Positions 1 through 12,301 of a stretch of 64,000 nt of DNA are shown here, in pieces (positions within the stretch are counted from its first letter, which is position 1; every line of letters begins with the position of its first letter). The translations under genes and the position numbers were made by a program. Where the stretch lies: positions 58,574,477-58,638,476 of the forward strand of contig OU964918.1 in NCBI GenBank assembly GCA_918807975.1. Reading direction: 5' to 3'. The notes beneath the pieces were generated by a model. That model searched no databases. It was not told the DNA's origin and saw only the letters and a program-made list of their open reading frames with translations. The stretch is from Aplidium turbinatum (Eukaryota > Chordata > Ascidiacea > Aplousobranchia > Polyclinidae).

Positions 1-3000
1 AAGGTAATTATTTCTGTTTTACCTTCCCCGCGCGGCCGCGCCCAGCCCCGAAGCAAGCATGTTTACACTGCAGAAACCCATTATACTGTAGTAATGGAGC
101 TTCATATAAATGTTGATATCAAAAAACGCAAAATTGAGCCAAGATTATCACCTGCATCGCTCCATCTCTTTCGAATTGCTGTTTCTGTTTTACTTTAACT
201 CAAACTGTAAATATCAGTTCTTGCTTTCCACATTGCTCTTTAATGAATTAGCTCAACACACATACCATTAAGATTCTAATGACGTCAGATTTTGCTTCTT
301 TTTTTTCTCCAAATGTACGATTTCAAACGTAATTTAATAAATATTTGTTTCTGAACGAGAAGGTTAATTTTTGATCTAATTATACGTCAGAGCTTGATCA
401 TTGTATGGCACAGGTTGTTTTCCACATTTCTGCTCTTGTTACCACGCGCTAGTTGAATATGTTTCAGTTGTAATTAAAGTTTTCCTGTAATTAAAGTTTT
501 GTAGCTTCTTATTTGGAGCAATAGTTGTAAAGCTAGAGTTTTACAATTTAACTTTGTTTGCTTGACTAGACAATTTGGAAACAAAATCTCCAGCGATGTA
601 GGCTACTGCAAAAACAAATCTAAGTTACTTCTGACAATGTTCATCTCCAGATGTGTTGAACTAGCAGTGAGACTCCAAATCAAGACATTTTTTGTCTTTT
701 TTAACGCTTTTTCGTCGTCTCATGTCAAAAAGAGAAAACTGACATGATACTAAACAGTCAAATAAAACAAGACACATCTTGAAGCCACGTTAATAGGCTA
801 CTACCAAACATCTACGTTACGTGCAATAGTGTAACTTAGTTGCAAAGCCTACTTGCAAACAATTATTCTGTGTGCAATTTTTGTAGCCTGACTGACAAGC
901 TTTAAATGAATCTACATTACAATTTGAGAATTAAGTTTAAAAGGAACATCTACATTCTACACAACGAAATTAGGCGAGGTTTCCAATTCAGGTTTCGTTC
1001 AAAGAAAGTTTGAAATAGAGCGAACTTTATTCCTGCTTACCTGTTGTAGTGAGGATTCCCTGCTCGAAAAACGAATGCACGTTTCGAATTTCTTTCAAAT
1101 ATTTATACAACTTAGAAAATGTTTTGCGTTGATTGACTTATTTTCTGTGACAACTTATTGTGATGTATCGGACCTGCATAACATACCGCCCGCGGGTCAC
1201 ATACAAAAACAGCTCGTCAAAGTTTCCAATCGAGCCGAGAGATGATTCAAATATATTTTACAAGCAAAGTTTAGCTTATTAATTCGATCTCAAATAGGTG
1301 CTTAGTACAGATTTACTTTTTTAATCAAAAGAATGAGATAGCATGGTGTGCTCCTTCGGTGGTTACCTTTAGGACGCCTCACTTCATTTTTTTCCTATCT
1401 GAATAATATCTGTTATCCGATATTTACTTTATAGAAACGTTACAACAACGTTTGTATACGGTTCACGAAATATAGTTTTTCTTGCTGCGGCAGTTGCAGT
1501 CGTCTATTTTAAGTTGTGTAGCCTGCGACACATCAATAAAACAACAGTGTTTTAGCTCTGTTTTTCTCTTGCGATGTGACTTACCATACAAGCTGTTAGG
1601 TGTTCACTTACAAAAGCAGACGTATCTTACAGTTTCTATCATTGAGCTACGTTTTGCTGAGTAACGTGACATTTGCGTCAAAGAGCATCTGAGACTAAAT
1701 TAAATTCAATTTTCTTTACGCCGCCGACAGACATTGTGGAAAGTTTCTGATCCAAATGAATCTTTCTTAGAAGTTTGTCAAAGATCTAAGAATACTTTGT
1801 TTCTATCCAAACCAACTTACTGCACTTTGTTGAAACAGTCACGATTTTTTCAACATAAACAAATGTTCGTCCACTGCTGCCAATCGTTTGTAGGATGGCA
1901 AATTAGATTTTTTTACTCTAACTAGTTTGAAATCAATTCACAAACTAGCTTGAATTGTAAAAAAAAAATTTTTTAAAAGTTTTCATCTAGTTATTTCAGT
2001 CTCGCGTACTGCTTTCAACTTAAAAATACAAGAAGTGGCCTTAAAATTGTTTTTCCAACTCAACCATGTCCCTGAAACTACACAGTGCAGTAACCTATCG
2101 GCATCAACACACGAATGCTATTAACCCAAAGAAACGTTTCTCAGTTCCCAAAACACAAGAAAGCATGAACGTTTATGAAAAACAAATGTCTGCATTACAA
2201 TACTATTAAATACAGTTCTGTTGCGTCACTATCGAGGGGGAGGTTACAGTAACTATGTCGTACCACTTAACTTCACCCCTGGGTAAAGGTATGCAGGTTT
2301 CCTGTTTGTGGCTTACTCAATACTCAGGTGTCGAACCAGGGTCGGATTACTGTAAGCCAGACGTATTACTTCTGCGACGGTTTTCATACGAATAATAATT
2401 AATGGATTAGAGGTTAGCCCACAGTTGAGCATGAGATTACTCATAAAAAATATGTTTGCATTGTGCTTATGCAATGTTGCAGATCTGTTGTACAGCGAAG
2501 CGTTTGTGTGCTGTGTACTCGACAATTGCTTCTAATCCTGTCTACGGAGAAGCAAAACATATTCGCTATTTTAAAAGCGCAGTAAAAATAAACTTAATAA
2601 ATTCTTTCACAAATCACTCCAGGAAAATTTGACCAAATCATAATCTACTAAATCTTGCGCATGTCTAGAATGGAGTCTTCCTTCTCATTATGCTTTTCAA
2701 CGTTTGAATACGCAGAATCGATGCCCTGGCGGTCTCAAAAGTGACGTAAGATTTAAGAATCTGAAAGTGAGTGTAAACAAAAATAAAACAGCAATCATTT
2801 TACAGCTAGCAAAAATTTACAGCTATTAACGTATACAGACGTTGAATCAATGTAAAAAGTCGGGTTTTTGCTGTCAGGTTTGAGATTCGCCTAGTCATTT
2901 AATAAGACGGATTTGGTGAGTTTCGTTTATAAAAATCGACTTTCTTTCAAACCTGCTGGATTGCTTCAATCATTTGATATTAATCTTTTCAATTCAAAGT

Positions 3001-5150
3001 AATCCTAGTGTGAAAGTATTGTTTGGCCTGAAGTGTGTTTCGTATTGCACCTGAAGAAAATAAACGTAGGTGTTGGCGTTGTGGTCGAATAGACTTTCAA
3101 AGCGATATTTCGCTTCGGTAAACACTGCTGCAATTGTTGGCTGCTTTTCTTGGGCCTCTCATAGAGTTTGTGCTATTTACTTTTGACATCCAAGTCACAT
3201 ATAGTCGTAATTTGCAATGTCGACTTTTGATAATGGATTTGGTCAACAAAACTATAGTAGTTTCTTGCATCATATTTACCGAAGTATTACCACGAAAGAC
3301 AGAGGAACTTTGAAACTTCTCATACAAGAGGCAGTCGTTGCTTGGAATCAAGTACGACAATGAAAGCAGCAGATTACCGCAAAGTTAAAAAGTATAAAAC
3401 CGTTTAGAAATTATATTTTGGAAAGATGTAAAGTAGGCTACTTTGCTGATTTCAAATGAAACATAATCGAGTGACAGTCGATTAAATTTACCATCGTTGC
3501 AAAAACAGCTATTATTTATTTTTCTGTGTACAATGAAGCTTCTGGAAAGCATTTAGAGCGGTTCAGTGAATTTTATGCATTCCAAAGTGATTGCAGAGAT
3601 TTGAAAGAACTGAAAAACAGACGACAAATAGGCTAATACCATTAACAGTTGTAGGCTACCACCGATAGTCCACCAAACTCTGAGAAAAGTTTACGTACCT
3701 GACTGACGCGACCAAGCAGTGATTCCTTTTGAATGTCCTATCAAAGTCGACCTGACAACAGTGGCAAATCCAGTGGGCAATTGGGGCAATCGACCCCTCC
3801 CCCCAAAAAATACAGAAAAGTAACTTTAGTTATTGTGCATTTACGAGGTCAGATTAATGTAGAACTATGTATCGCTTTTTTGTTGGTGTTGAAATCGCTC
3901 TTCGCCTAGGCTACCTGCTGGAATCTCCTCTACCTGTTGGGAAGTACTGCCCTGAAGTGACTAAGGATACTGTAAATTATTAGCTACAAAAGATGATACA
4001 GGAGCTCAAAACAAATAAAGAACTGAGGGTGCTTTAGATTGACAGATTTTTGTGACCAGAATGCCACACCGCAGAGTGAAAATATCTCCGCAGAATTGTT
4101 CACTAACAATGTCTTTATTATAAGTCAACAGAGCGACCACCATTGATACCATAGCAATATAACCTTACCATGACAATAAAAGGCAGCTGGGCTGCGATGT
4201 GATGAGATGGGGAAAACTAAGTTTAGATTGTTCTTATTTTTGTCAGAAATCTTCAATCTATTTGAAGCGTTTTGAATTTTTTTCTTTTTACGATAATTTT
4301 GCTAATTTGCAGTGCAGCAGTACTTTATCTTTTTGTCACCATTTGTATTTTGCTATTTTTTCTTGGTGTACCTTTATTAGGTCAAGGTATAACTTTTTCA
4401 TTTTTACGAAGCCTATTAGCCTATAACACTGCTAAAGCTAAAAGCCATCGCTGTTGAAGTTACTGACAGCGTTAGTGCAGCGCGTACAGTAAAACAGAAA
4501 TTCATTTCGTGTTGCATATCCAGAGCTTACACCACTCAGAAAAAAAGCCATCATATGACAGAATTCATCGCTTGTAGCCTACGTCTTCTGTGCTATGGAC
4601 AATGGACATTGGACATGCCATCCCTTTAGACTAGTGACGTAACTAAAAATAAAATTTTAGGAGGACAAAAGCAACTGTTGGCGGTGGCAAACATTTTAAA
4701 CAAAAGTTTTGCTTAAAAATATAGCCTAGCTATTGAATGCAGCCAAACGTTTAAGCAAAAGCTTAAAGTTTTTAAAAATAAATCACTGCCGCCCCTCCTA
4801 GGCGACAAACGAAACACAGTGAAATTTTGTTCTTCAGCAACGTTTTTACAAATTTAGCAAGTCCACAAACCGAGGAAAATCACGCCTCATTTACAGATAT
4901 CCATGGTTTCAATATGTAAAGTATTACCATAGTACCATCAACATTTTATCGCCCTAAACATGGTTTTTTAATGATATCTATCTTGTTAACGTTGATAGAA
5001 ACCAGAATATGTGTTCACTCTGTTGAGTGGTGATTAGTTCCACCAATATCACAGAAACAAGAAGTGTTTTGAACGATTACATGCAAATCAACGCAAATTG
5101 AACATAATATGATATTGCTTTGTTATTTCTTGCAATCAAGTCTTGGCTAG
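1..5150. other. Intergenic DNA, no gene recognised
   Basis: No exon with paired splice sites or recognisable protein similarity was found. The open frames here are short and sit in AT-rich sequence. A short GC-rich patch lies at about 28-52. A half copy of the palindromic repeat family described at 23498 lies at about 2836-2880. A sequence at about 3747-3800 starts with a cagtggcaaatccag motif followed by a C-rich run and looks like a hAT-type transposon end, but no partner end was found. A decayed repeat at 4626-4810 is listed separately. Confidence 0.5.
4626..4810. repeat. Decayed dispersed repeat, related to 62250-62520
   Basis: This stretch shares an ordered series of short blocks with 62250-62520: caactgttgg, then an ATTTTAA-rich block, then a block ending near gcagccaaacgttta. 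Both copies lie next to a gaggggag/cccctcct-type GC run. The similarity is patchy, so both are old copies of one element. The family is not identified; the ends look hAT-like, but no target duplication was found. Confidence 0.35.
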
Positions 5151-5497
5151 AAAAAGAAAATTGCAATCTGTGAAAACACTGAAAAACTGAAAACTTCTTC
5201 TGCTGTAGTTTGGTCACGTGATCGTTTAGCAAAGATTCGGAGAAGCACAAGAAAAGAAATAAGTGAAAAAGGCCAACAAACTACCTACGTCACACCTAGT
5301 GGCGTTGGCTAAATTCTAACGCACTGGCAACATTCGTCAGTTTAGTTTAGATTTGTTCAAAAGAAAGGTGCATAGTTACTTTGTGAGTTGACTTTTTAAA
5401 TCGTTGCCGTTTTGCCTTCCGTTTTAATCTCAAAAGCGCTTCCGTTACCCGAAGATTTATTATCGATCAAGTTTAAGCGAAAGTGATTGACGACATC
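5151..5497 (+). promoter_or_regulatory. Likely promoter and 5' UTR of the bHLH-PAS gene
   Basis: A perfect E-box palindrome, tcacgtga, lies at 5214-5221, and a CRE-like half site, tacgtcac, lies near 5285. No TATA box is visible. The interval ends at the first ATG, at 5498, and its transcription start is unknown. Vertebrate NPAS4 is an activity-induced gene, so the CRE-like site is of interest, but a single half site is weak evidence. Confidence 0.35.
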
Positions 5498-8400
5498 ATG
5501 GCTCCCAATGGAAAGCCAGCGTAAGTTCATACTTCTGTGGAGACAGTAACTTAAACGTAATTTGTTGATTAAAATATTCTATTTGGTGTTTGGTTGCCTT
5601 GTTAGTTGTCCTGTTATTTTTGTAATGCTTTATCACATAAAGTGAAAGTGAACAGCAACAAATTGATGGTTGGTTGTGTAAATGAAGGTGTCAGTAAATC
5701 TGTAAAATTGTTAACATATAGGTCTTCTTGTTAGATGATGACATCGTAACAAATACTTTTTAGTAATAGCAGTTGCTCAAAACAATTTTTTGGCTTTGTT
5801 GCTGTATAGAAAAGACAATTTGTACGCAAAAAAAAATGTACCATTGTATTTCACTCGAATTATATTTTTATCAACGGATATTTAATAGAATTATTATGGG
5901 TTGGTATGGCTTCTGTTAATCTTGATACAACTTTATTACTCAATTTTTCTTTCTGATAAATCAATATTTCTGTAGTAATCGCTTTTCATGTTTTGTTGCC
6001 GTTGTGTTATCTAAATGTCCTGTATTTCTTGAAAGTGATCTGTAATTGAACGGTTTTGACAGTTTCAATTATAGATTTGGTCTTAAAATTTTGATAAATA
6101 TTTATTCCCGATAAAATATACAAAGCGGTTCACCTGCAATCAGGGAATCATTAGTTTATATTACGTAAATTCCATGCAACGAGCCTTGTGAGAATGAAAA
6201 GTTGTTATCTTTAATGACTGGTTTCAGTTAGGGTGTATTACCATTAGGAAATTGTATAGAATTTGGATACTTGCGAATCTAACTATGGGTTTAGCTTTGA
6301 TTTGCTTCAGTGACATCGAAAAGTGTTCACTTTTTTCGCACGCGATGACTTTGCATTATTTGATCAAATCAATTTTTTTTTTTTACATTTACTTCTTCAT
6401 GGAAAAAATATTAACCGAAATTATACGAAAAAAGAAATCCTTGGCCCGCCTTAAGGCAACCGCTGTATTTTGTGATACTTTGAGAGAACCAAGTTCACTC
6501 TTCTCCTTAAGTGCTCCCTTTATAATTTCTTTTTTGGAAATCGCTCACCAAATCTTACATTAATGTTACTTTTGATAAACATGCAAGTAGCAAAATATGT
6601 CTATTTGTTGCTTTTGTAAAACCTTTTTGCATGCAAACTAATGTTACACAAAAATACATTGCAGCAAGTCGGAAATACTGAAATTAAATTGGGCAATTCA
6701 AATTCACTAAAATAATATACCAATGGGGGTAGTAATTATTCTTCACACCATTCATTTATTTTCCAATATCATGTGAATGGTTTACTCTTTCATGACGATG
6801 GATATACTTTCTCACATTCCAACAAAATAAAAGCGGAAAAATGCAACTCACTTGCAGAAACAATTCGGTTTGTTGGCATTGTAATTGTCAGCTCACACGC
6901 AAGGCTTCACTGCGCTCTGCTTTTCCCATTCAAATTTTTAGAAATTGGCCATTGTGATCCTTTTTTTTCTTCTTTTATGACGGAATGCAACCGCATAAAG
7001 TAGTTGACAACTTTCATCACGAGCCTGAAAGCGAGAAGTGACACAAAATTGCATCAATAGCCTACATACCTATTACCCAAAACGCTGGTATTAAGCATTG
7101 TGAAGTCACTTGCGGGATTTGGCAACCATTGTCAGTGAAAACAGACATTGATTTGCGGATATATGATAACATTAGAATTATAAGAAACTATCAAATGAAA
7201 TGAATTAATTAAAACTTTTGAGAACTGTGGATGAGTATGCAAGGTCAAAAAATTATATTCTGCGTAAATGTCTCACTGAACTACTTTTTCGTACACAATT
7301 TCATTTCTGGAGTATGGTTACTATACACGAGAAGTGATGAAAAACTGCCGATGTGCGTTTTTGTTGAATAGAAATTTTGTTACTAGGTCTGTCTTAGCTA
7401 GTAACAATATTGCTTTCAAAAACAATCGAAAAGCAACTAAAACCGGATATGCCTTCACTCGAGATAGCGTTTCATCGCGAAGTATCGTCAGAGATAGAGC
7501 TTCCAGTGATTGTGTGGTGCCACATGATTTCCTCTGCACAAACAGAATTTGAAACCTAGTGAATTGCAGCAATATCACCAGAAGGATACAATTTTTATTG
7601 TTTTCTTTTCAGGAGTTTTGTTATGCAACAGCAACGCTCGCCTTTACAACCAGTACACGAGCAGATCACCTCTGACAATAAATCAAACATCCGTGTCAAA
7701 AACGAGTGCATACTCTTCTCACAATCAATAATGAGCGGGTAAGATCTTTGATTATTAGATGTCAATCAATTAATTGAATGGCACTTTTTGTGACAACAAT
7801 GGAACACTCTTGTTTCTTAGTTTGTTGTCATTATGACGTATTCGCATAAACGGTTTGTTCTTTAGACGATGGAACCCCACTAGCAGTGCACAGCCTACGG
7901 AGACAACTACAGCCAGCTCAGATGGCCCAGAGCCACGAATTCTATCCAAAAAGCGCCGTGATCTGATAAACGCGGAAATACGTGAACTGCAAAATCTTCT
8001 TCCTCTAAAGAAAAGCGCCCGGGAACGACTGTCTTATCTAGGCATTCTCGCTCTCACCAATACGTTCATCAGGAAAGCGACGTTTTTCAAGAAAGGTAAA
8101 AGAAACGAAATGATTACCCAACACTTGTGATTTCCGTTAGATATCTTCTCCAAACCAACAATCAATGCATAAGTCAAGTGGTTTTGCTGAGTAGTCAAAA
8201 TTGAAATGCTTTTACTTTTGTTTTCAAAAAAAGGAAAATCCGGCGCTAAGACTACCGAAGCTAAATATGAAACTCGTTGTATAGACGGAAACCTAGCGCA
8301 AAGCAATTCATTCAATTTATTTCAGCATTTGCAGAATCGTTCAGTTCCAACTTGCTTCGCTCCAACAAACGGCATATTTTTGTTTAAACAGATTTGATTC

Positions 8401-11400
8401 AGAACTTTTTTATTACATTGTGAAACCAATAAAACATTATAAAAAGATAACAGAAAAAAAAAGTTTGTGTAAGCACCACCAACCATGAAGTATGTGGTTT
8501 TCAGAATGCATCAGCTGCGATGCTTCAATGAGCTGCGGGCTTGTACCAGAATTCTCTTCGTCTCTTTCTGGATTTTTGCTGGTTTTTAATCGTGATGGAA
8601 AGATATTGTACTCCTCTGACAATATTCTCGATTATCTTGGTAACACAGTGGTAAGTTAAGCAAAAAAGTAAAGGTATTCTCTTAGATACTTAAAAAAAAT
8701 CAAAGTTTTCATGAAAACTATCATTCTATTGATTTCAACGTAACTGACGCTTTGTTCCTTGTCTCCTCAAAACATATAATTATTACCTTCTAAAACCTCT
8801 ACAGCCTGTTTTACCATAACAAGGGAATCACTAGAAGGTTCTTATTTTATAAGAACCAATAAGAAGACCTTCTCATGATCTCCCTTTTAGATTAAAACAA
8901 GCTGTAGAGGTTTTAGGAAGTAATAACTATATTTGATGTAATTTGATCTGTTTGGCTTTTTTGCTTTGCATTGAGCACTGTTTGTAGTATTAATAGTACT
9001 TGTTATTTAATATCCTTTCTAAATTTCAGTTTTATTCCCTGTGTGCAAGAGATCCTTTACCTTGCTGTTGTCTTCCTCAGGTTGAACTTGCGAGTCAAGG
9101 AGACAGTATTTACGATTTCGTTGACAAGGACGACCATGATCAAATCCGAGCACAATTGGAGGTTCCTCCACATGATGACAGAGGAGATGCAAGAAGACTC
9201 TCATTCTTCTGCAGAATGTCAACCTCAAGATACATGAAAACGCAAATGAGATCATGGAAAAACAAAGTAAGTATTTTAATAAAAAAAAATGATCTACTTG
9301 TAAGTACGCTTGATATAAAATATATGAAGATTATTAGACGAAGTTTATTTGCAATGAATCAATATAAATTTGAAAGCCTGATACGTTCTTCTATTGATGT
9401 AAAATAGGTTGAACTATCCCAAGCTCTTGGAAGCAATAATCGAGACGTATGGCAATATTAATAAAAAAGCCTTACGATAGTTTAACGCATTTTACACAAG
9501 AAAAGCACATCATATTTTTAAATTTGACACCTGATATGCAATTTTATTCAATGTTAGACACTATAATTGTTTTTCTCTTTTAGATTGTTCACGTGACTGG
9601 CCGTTATCACCGTCCGGAGATGAGCAACGATTGGAATGAGACAGTGTTCTTTGCTGTCTGCACTCCAGTTGAGTCCAAACCCGTCACAGACGTTCGCCAT
9701 CACCCCAGTCCAAGATCCACTGAGTTCAAAGCTGTACATGGACCAGACATGAAGTTTCTTGAGGTATAGAAGAAAAAAAACATGGTTGATAAAGACAATG
9801 TATGATGGTGTGCTTTACGATTTATTTGCTGTTTACTTTATTTTTATCAATAAATCCTTCTAGACCTAATCAAGTTTATACTGTGCTACAGCATTAAAAT
9901 GGGGATACACTTTACTTACACTGCAACCTAAGGTATGTTATTCGTTTTGTAGGTACCAAACACAATCAAATCCCTTCTTGGATACGAGCCTGAAGAACTT
10001 GAAAATACCAGTTGGTACCAATGGATTTACCCAGAAGATCTTGATCAAGCCCGACAACAGCATTTAAAATTTGGTGAGTTTCACGGCTTTGGCACTTTCT
10101 CTACAAAATAATGTTTCAATAGCAATTGTAATTTGTATACCTTTCACCCTGTTATCAATTCGATAATTTTTGTCAAGTTTTTGAAATGTTTGAATGAAAA
10201 TACTTTATTGACAAAGAGTGTTTCTTTTAGTAAAAGAAGACGGATCTGCTTTCGCTTGCGTCCTTCGTATGGTGAAGAAAGACGGATCAACAGCTTGGGT
10301 TGATATCACTGCTGAGAAATCACAAGAGAGCGTGGGGACATCTTTCGTATGCAACTACATAGTTATTGAGTAAGTCAACTAAAATGAAGGCTAGTGGAGT
10401 GTTATTTTAATAAGGCCCATCTTCTTGAACTGCTTCAAATCAATGTTATTTTTCGCTTTCAGCGAGGAAGAAGTACCGTACTTCCGAATCCACCACAACC
10501 TCCTTCCCTTTCCGGAGCACTACACCGATGTCCAGCGTCAGTATCTTGCTTATCGATCGACTCTGCTCAGCGCAGCTCTCACCAGTGATGCCAGTTCCAC
10601 AACTACGTCACCGATGACGTCACCGTCCGGCATGAATCATCCTGATGCACACTTCCCGATGACGCAGCAAATGTTCAGCGATGGCATTGACACTAAATCA
10701 ATCCTTCGCCAGCAGCTCATGAAAAGAAAGATAAGCTCCACAGAGAGCTCCATTAGAGGATCTTCTTCTTCTTACTCTTCCGAGCTGTTTGCAATGCCTC
10801 CAAACAAGATGCTCATCCGATCCGCATCTGAAATGCCATATGCAACAGGAGCATATCACTCTCCTCTTCAGCATTCCACTTCATTCCCGGAAGCTTCTTA
10901 TCATCCTCACATGATTTATCGTGGAATTTCAGGTGAAGAGTCTTACCTTGCTCAACTCCACAGCCCTACTACACCCTCTGGGTACTTGTTTGAAGGTGGG
11001 TACACTACACTGGCCCCAGTTAGGGCGCACTCCGTTTCCTTCCGCCCTTCTCAAAGGTCCCCGGAGCAACCCACCGCATCCCTGTCACCTGTAAATGGCC
11101 ACAGCAACCATAGTAATCAAAACAATAACACCCACATGGTAAACACACAACACGAAAATGCATACTATGGACGACCTATGCAATGCTACACCAACCAATG
11201 CTCCCCAGCTCAGTCAGTAAAGAGTCCAAGTCAGGAAGCCACTTACTACCAACAAACCGGGTCTCCTTGCAGGCAAATGGGCCAATCTCCAATTCATTCT
11301 CCAATCCAAGTATCACGACCTGCGGATTGCACAAGCAACAAACGCATGTCGCCTGTGCGTCATTCTGTTGACGGTTTGTTCCGCGATGTGAGCGAAATCA

Positions 11401-12301
11401 TTGATGGCGAACTGGTAGATGACGCTGCTGTATCGATCTGTGGAAACGTGAAAATGTCACCACAGCACGAGGTTATTCAACAGCAACAATGCTCTGTTGG
11501 ATCTCCGTACGGTAGTGTCCAGAGCCCTGGCTCTTATCAACATCACCAAAGTCCAAGCCACTCCCCAGCTCAAGTAAATTCTGTGAGTGACACATGTAAC
11601 AACATATGCACCTACGGTCAAAATTGGAACCAAACGTCATGTGCCAATGATGTCATGCAGCCTACTAACCTCTCCACCCAACGCTTGAAAGAGAAAGCTC
11701 TTGGGTCTCCTCAGTGCAACATTATTGATAATCATTGCAATTCTCCTCCTCAAACGATCCATTCAAGATCTCCATACTCTCAAGGATGTGTTTCTCCATC
11801 CAATGGGTTTGCTGGTAACTCTTTTCCTGTATCATCTTGCGCTTTGGTTAACCAACAAGCACAAGGATACCAAACAAAATCAAATGAAAAGAATTACCAC
11901 GTGCAATACTCCATTTCATCCGGACATCCGTCCACCATGAAGCAGTATCAAGCTGCTGCTGCTGCTGCTCTGTATGCTGCGACCAAGCAGAATCACAGAA
12001 GCGACATGATAGAAGGCGGTCAGGAATGGATGAAGAAGTACGGGCACATGTCTGCAATGGTAAGAAAAATATAACAATTTATTTATTCCTGACAAGATTT
12101 AACAAACAATATCTTGCTGATGGCACAACTTTTAAACAGATAGCCTTCTTCAACATTAGAAAATCTATAAACATACTTTTCTAGTTTAATAGTTCTACAT
12201 TTTGAGTAGCTGCTTTGTAAATCAAGTGATCTTACAAAGCGATTTTTATTTTTCAGGAAATGCTGTTTTCCGAAGCGGAGGGCTCACCTTATCGTGCTTG
12301 A
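5498..12301 (+). CDS. NPAS4-like: NPAS4/dysfusion-type bHLH-PAS transcription factor, complete
   Basis: Ten exons splice in consistent phase to 930 codons: 5498-5520, 7613-7738, 7866-8095, 8505-8650, 9081-9266, 9584-9763, 9953-10073, 10231-10369, 10463-12059 and 12257-12301. All introns are GT-AG. Exon 3 carries the bHLH, with the basic/helix 1 motif KKRRDLINAEIRELQNLLP and a helix 2 containing RLSYLGILAL, the distinctive NPAS4/dysfusion form. PAS-A begins with SGFLLVFNRDGKILY and continues with GDSIYDFVDKDDH. PAS-B begins SLLGYEPEEL and contains SWYQWIYPEDL. The large exon 9 is Ser/Gln/Pro-rich with many SP motifs and an alanine run near its end, typical of a transactivation tail. The family acts as nuclear heterodimers with ARNT/tango; vertebrate NPAS4 is activity-induced. 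Length slightly exceeds vertebrate NPAS4 (about 800). The first two exons, coding for about 50 residues before the bHLH, are supported only by frame and splice sites. Confidence 0.9.
8774..8934. repeat. Long foldback (MITE-like) in intron 4 of the bHLH-PAS gene
   Basis: The left half, beginning around taattattaccttctaaaa, is matched by an inverted right half ending around ttaggaagtaataacta. Each arm is about 65-70 bases with scattered mismatches and the centre is at about 8850. The whole element would form a long RNA hairpin in the intron. It has no coding potential. A TA-rich flank is present on both sides but no clear target duplication. Confidence 0.6.

Noticed and set aside
3097-3360. 87-codon minus-strand frame upstream
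   Set aside because: No similarity, no promoter or splice evidence; consistent with chance.
6252-6563. 103-codon frame in intron 1 of the bHLH-PAS gene
   Set aside because: AT-rich, low-complexity translation (runs of Phe and Tyr) and no splice sites in phase.
8206-8397. Frame after the bHLH exon with GKSGAKTTEAKYET
   Set aside because: It has a poor acceptor and no phase-consistent donor; joining it to the next exon creates a stop. The exon at 8505 fits perfectly instead.
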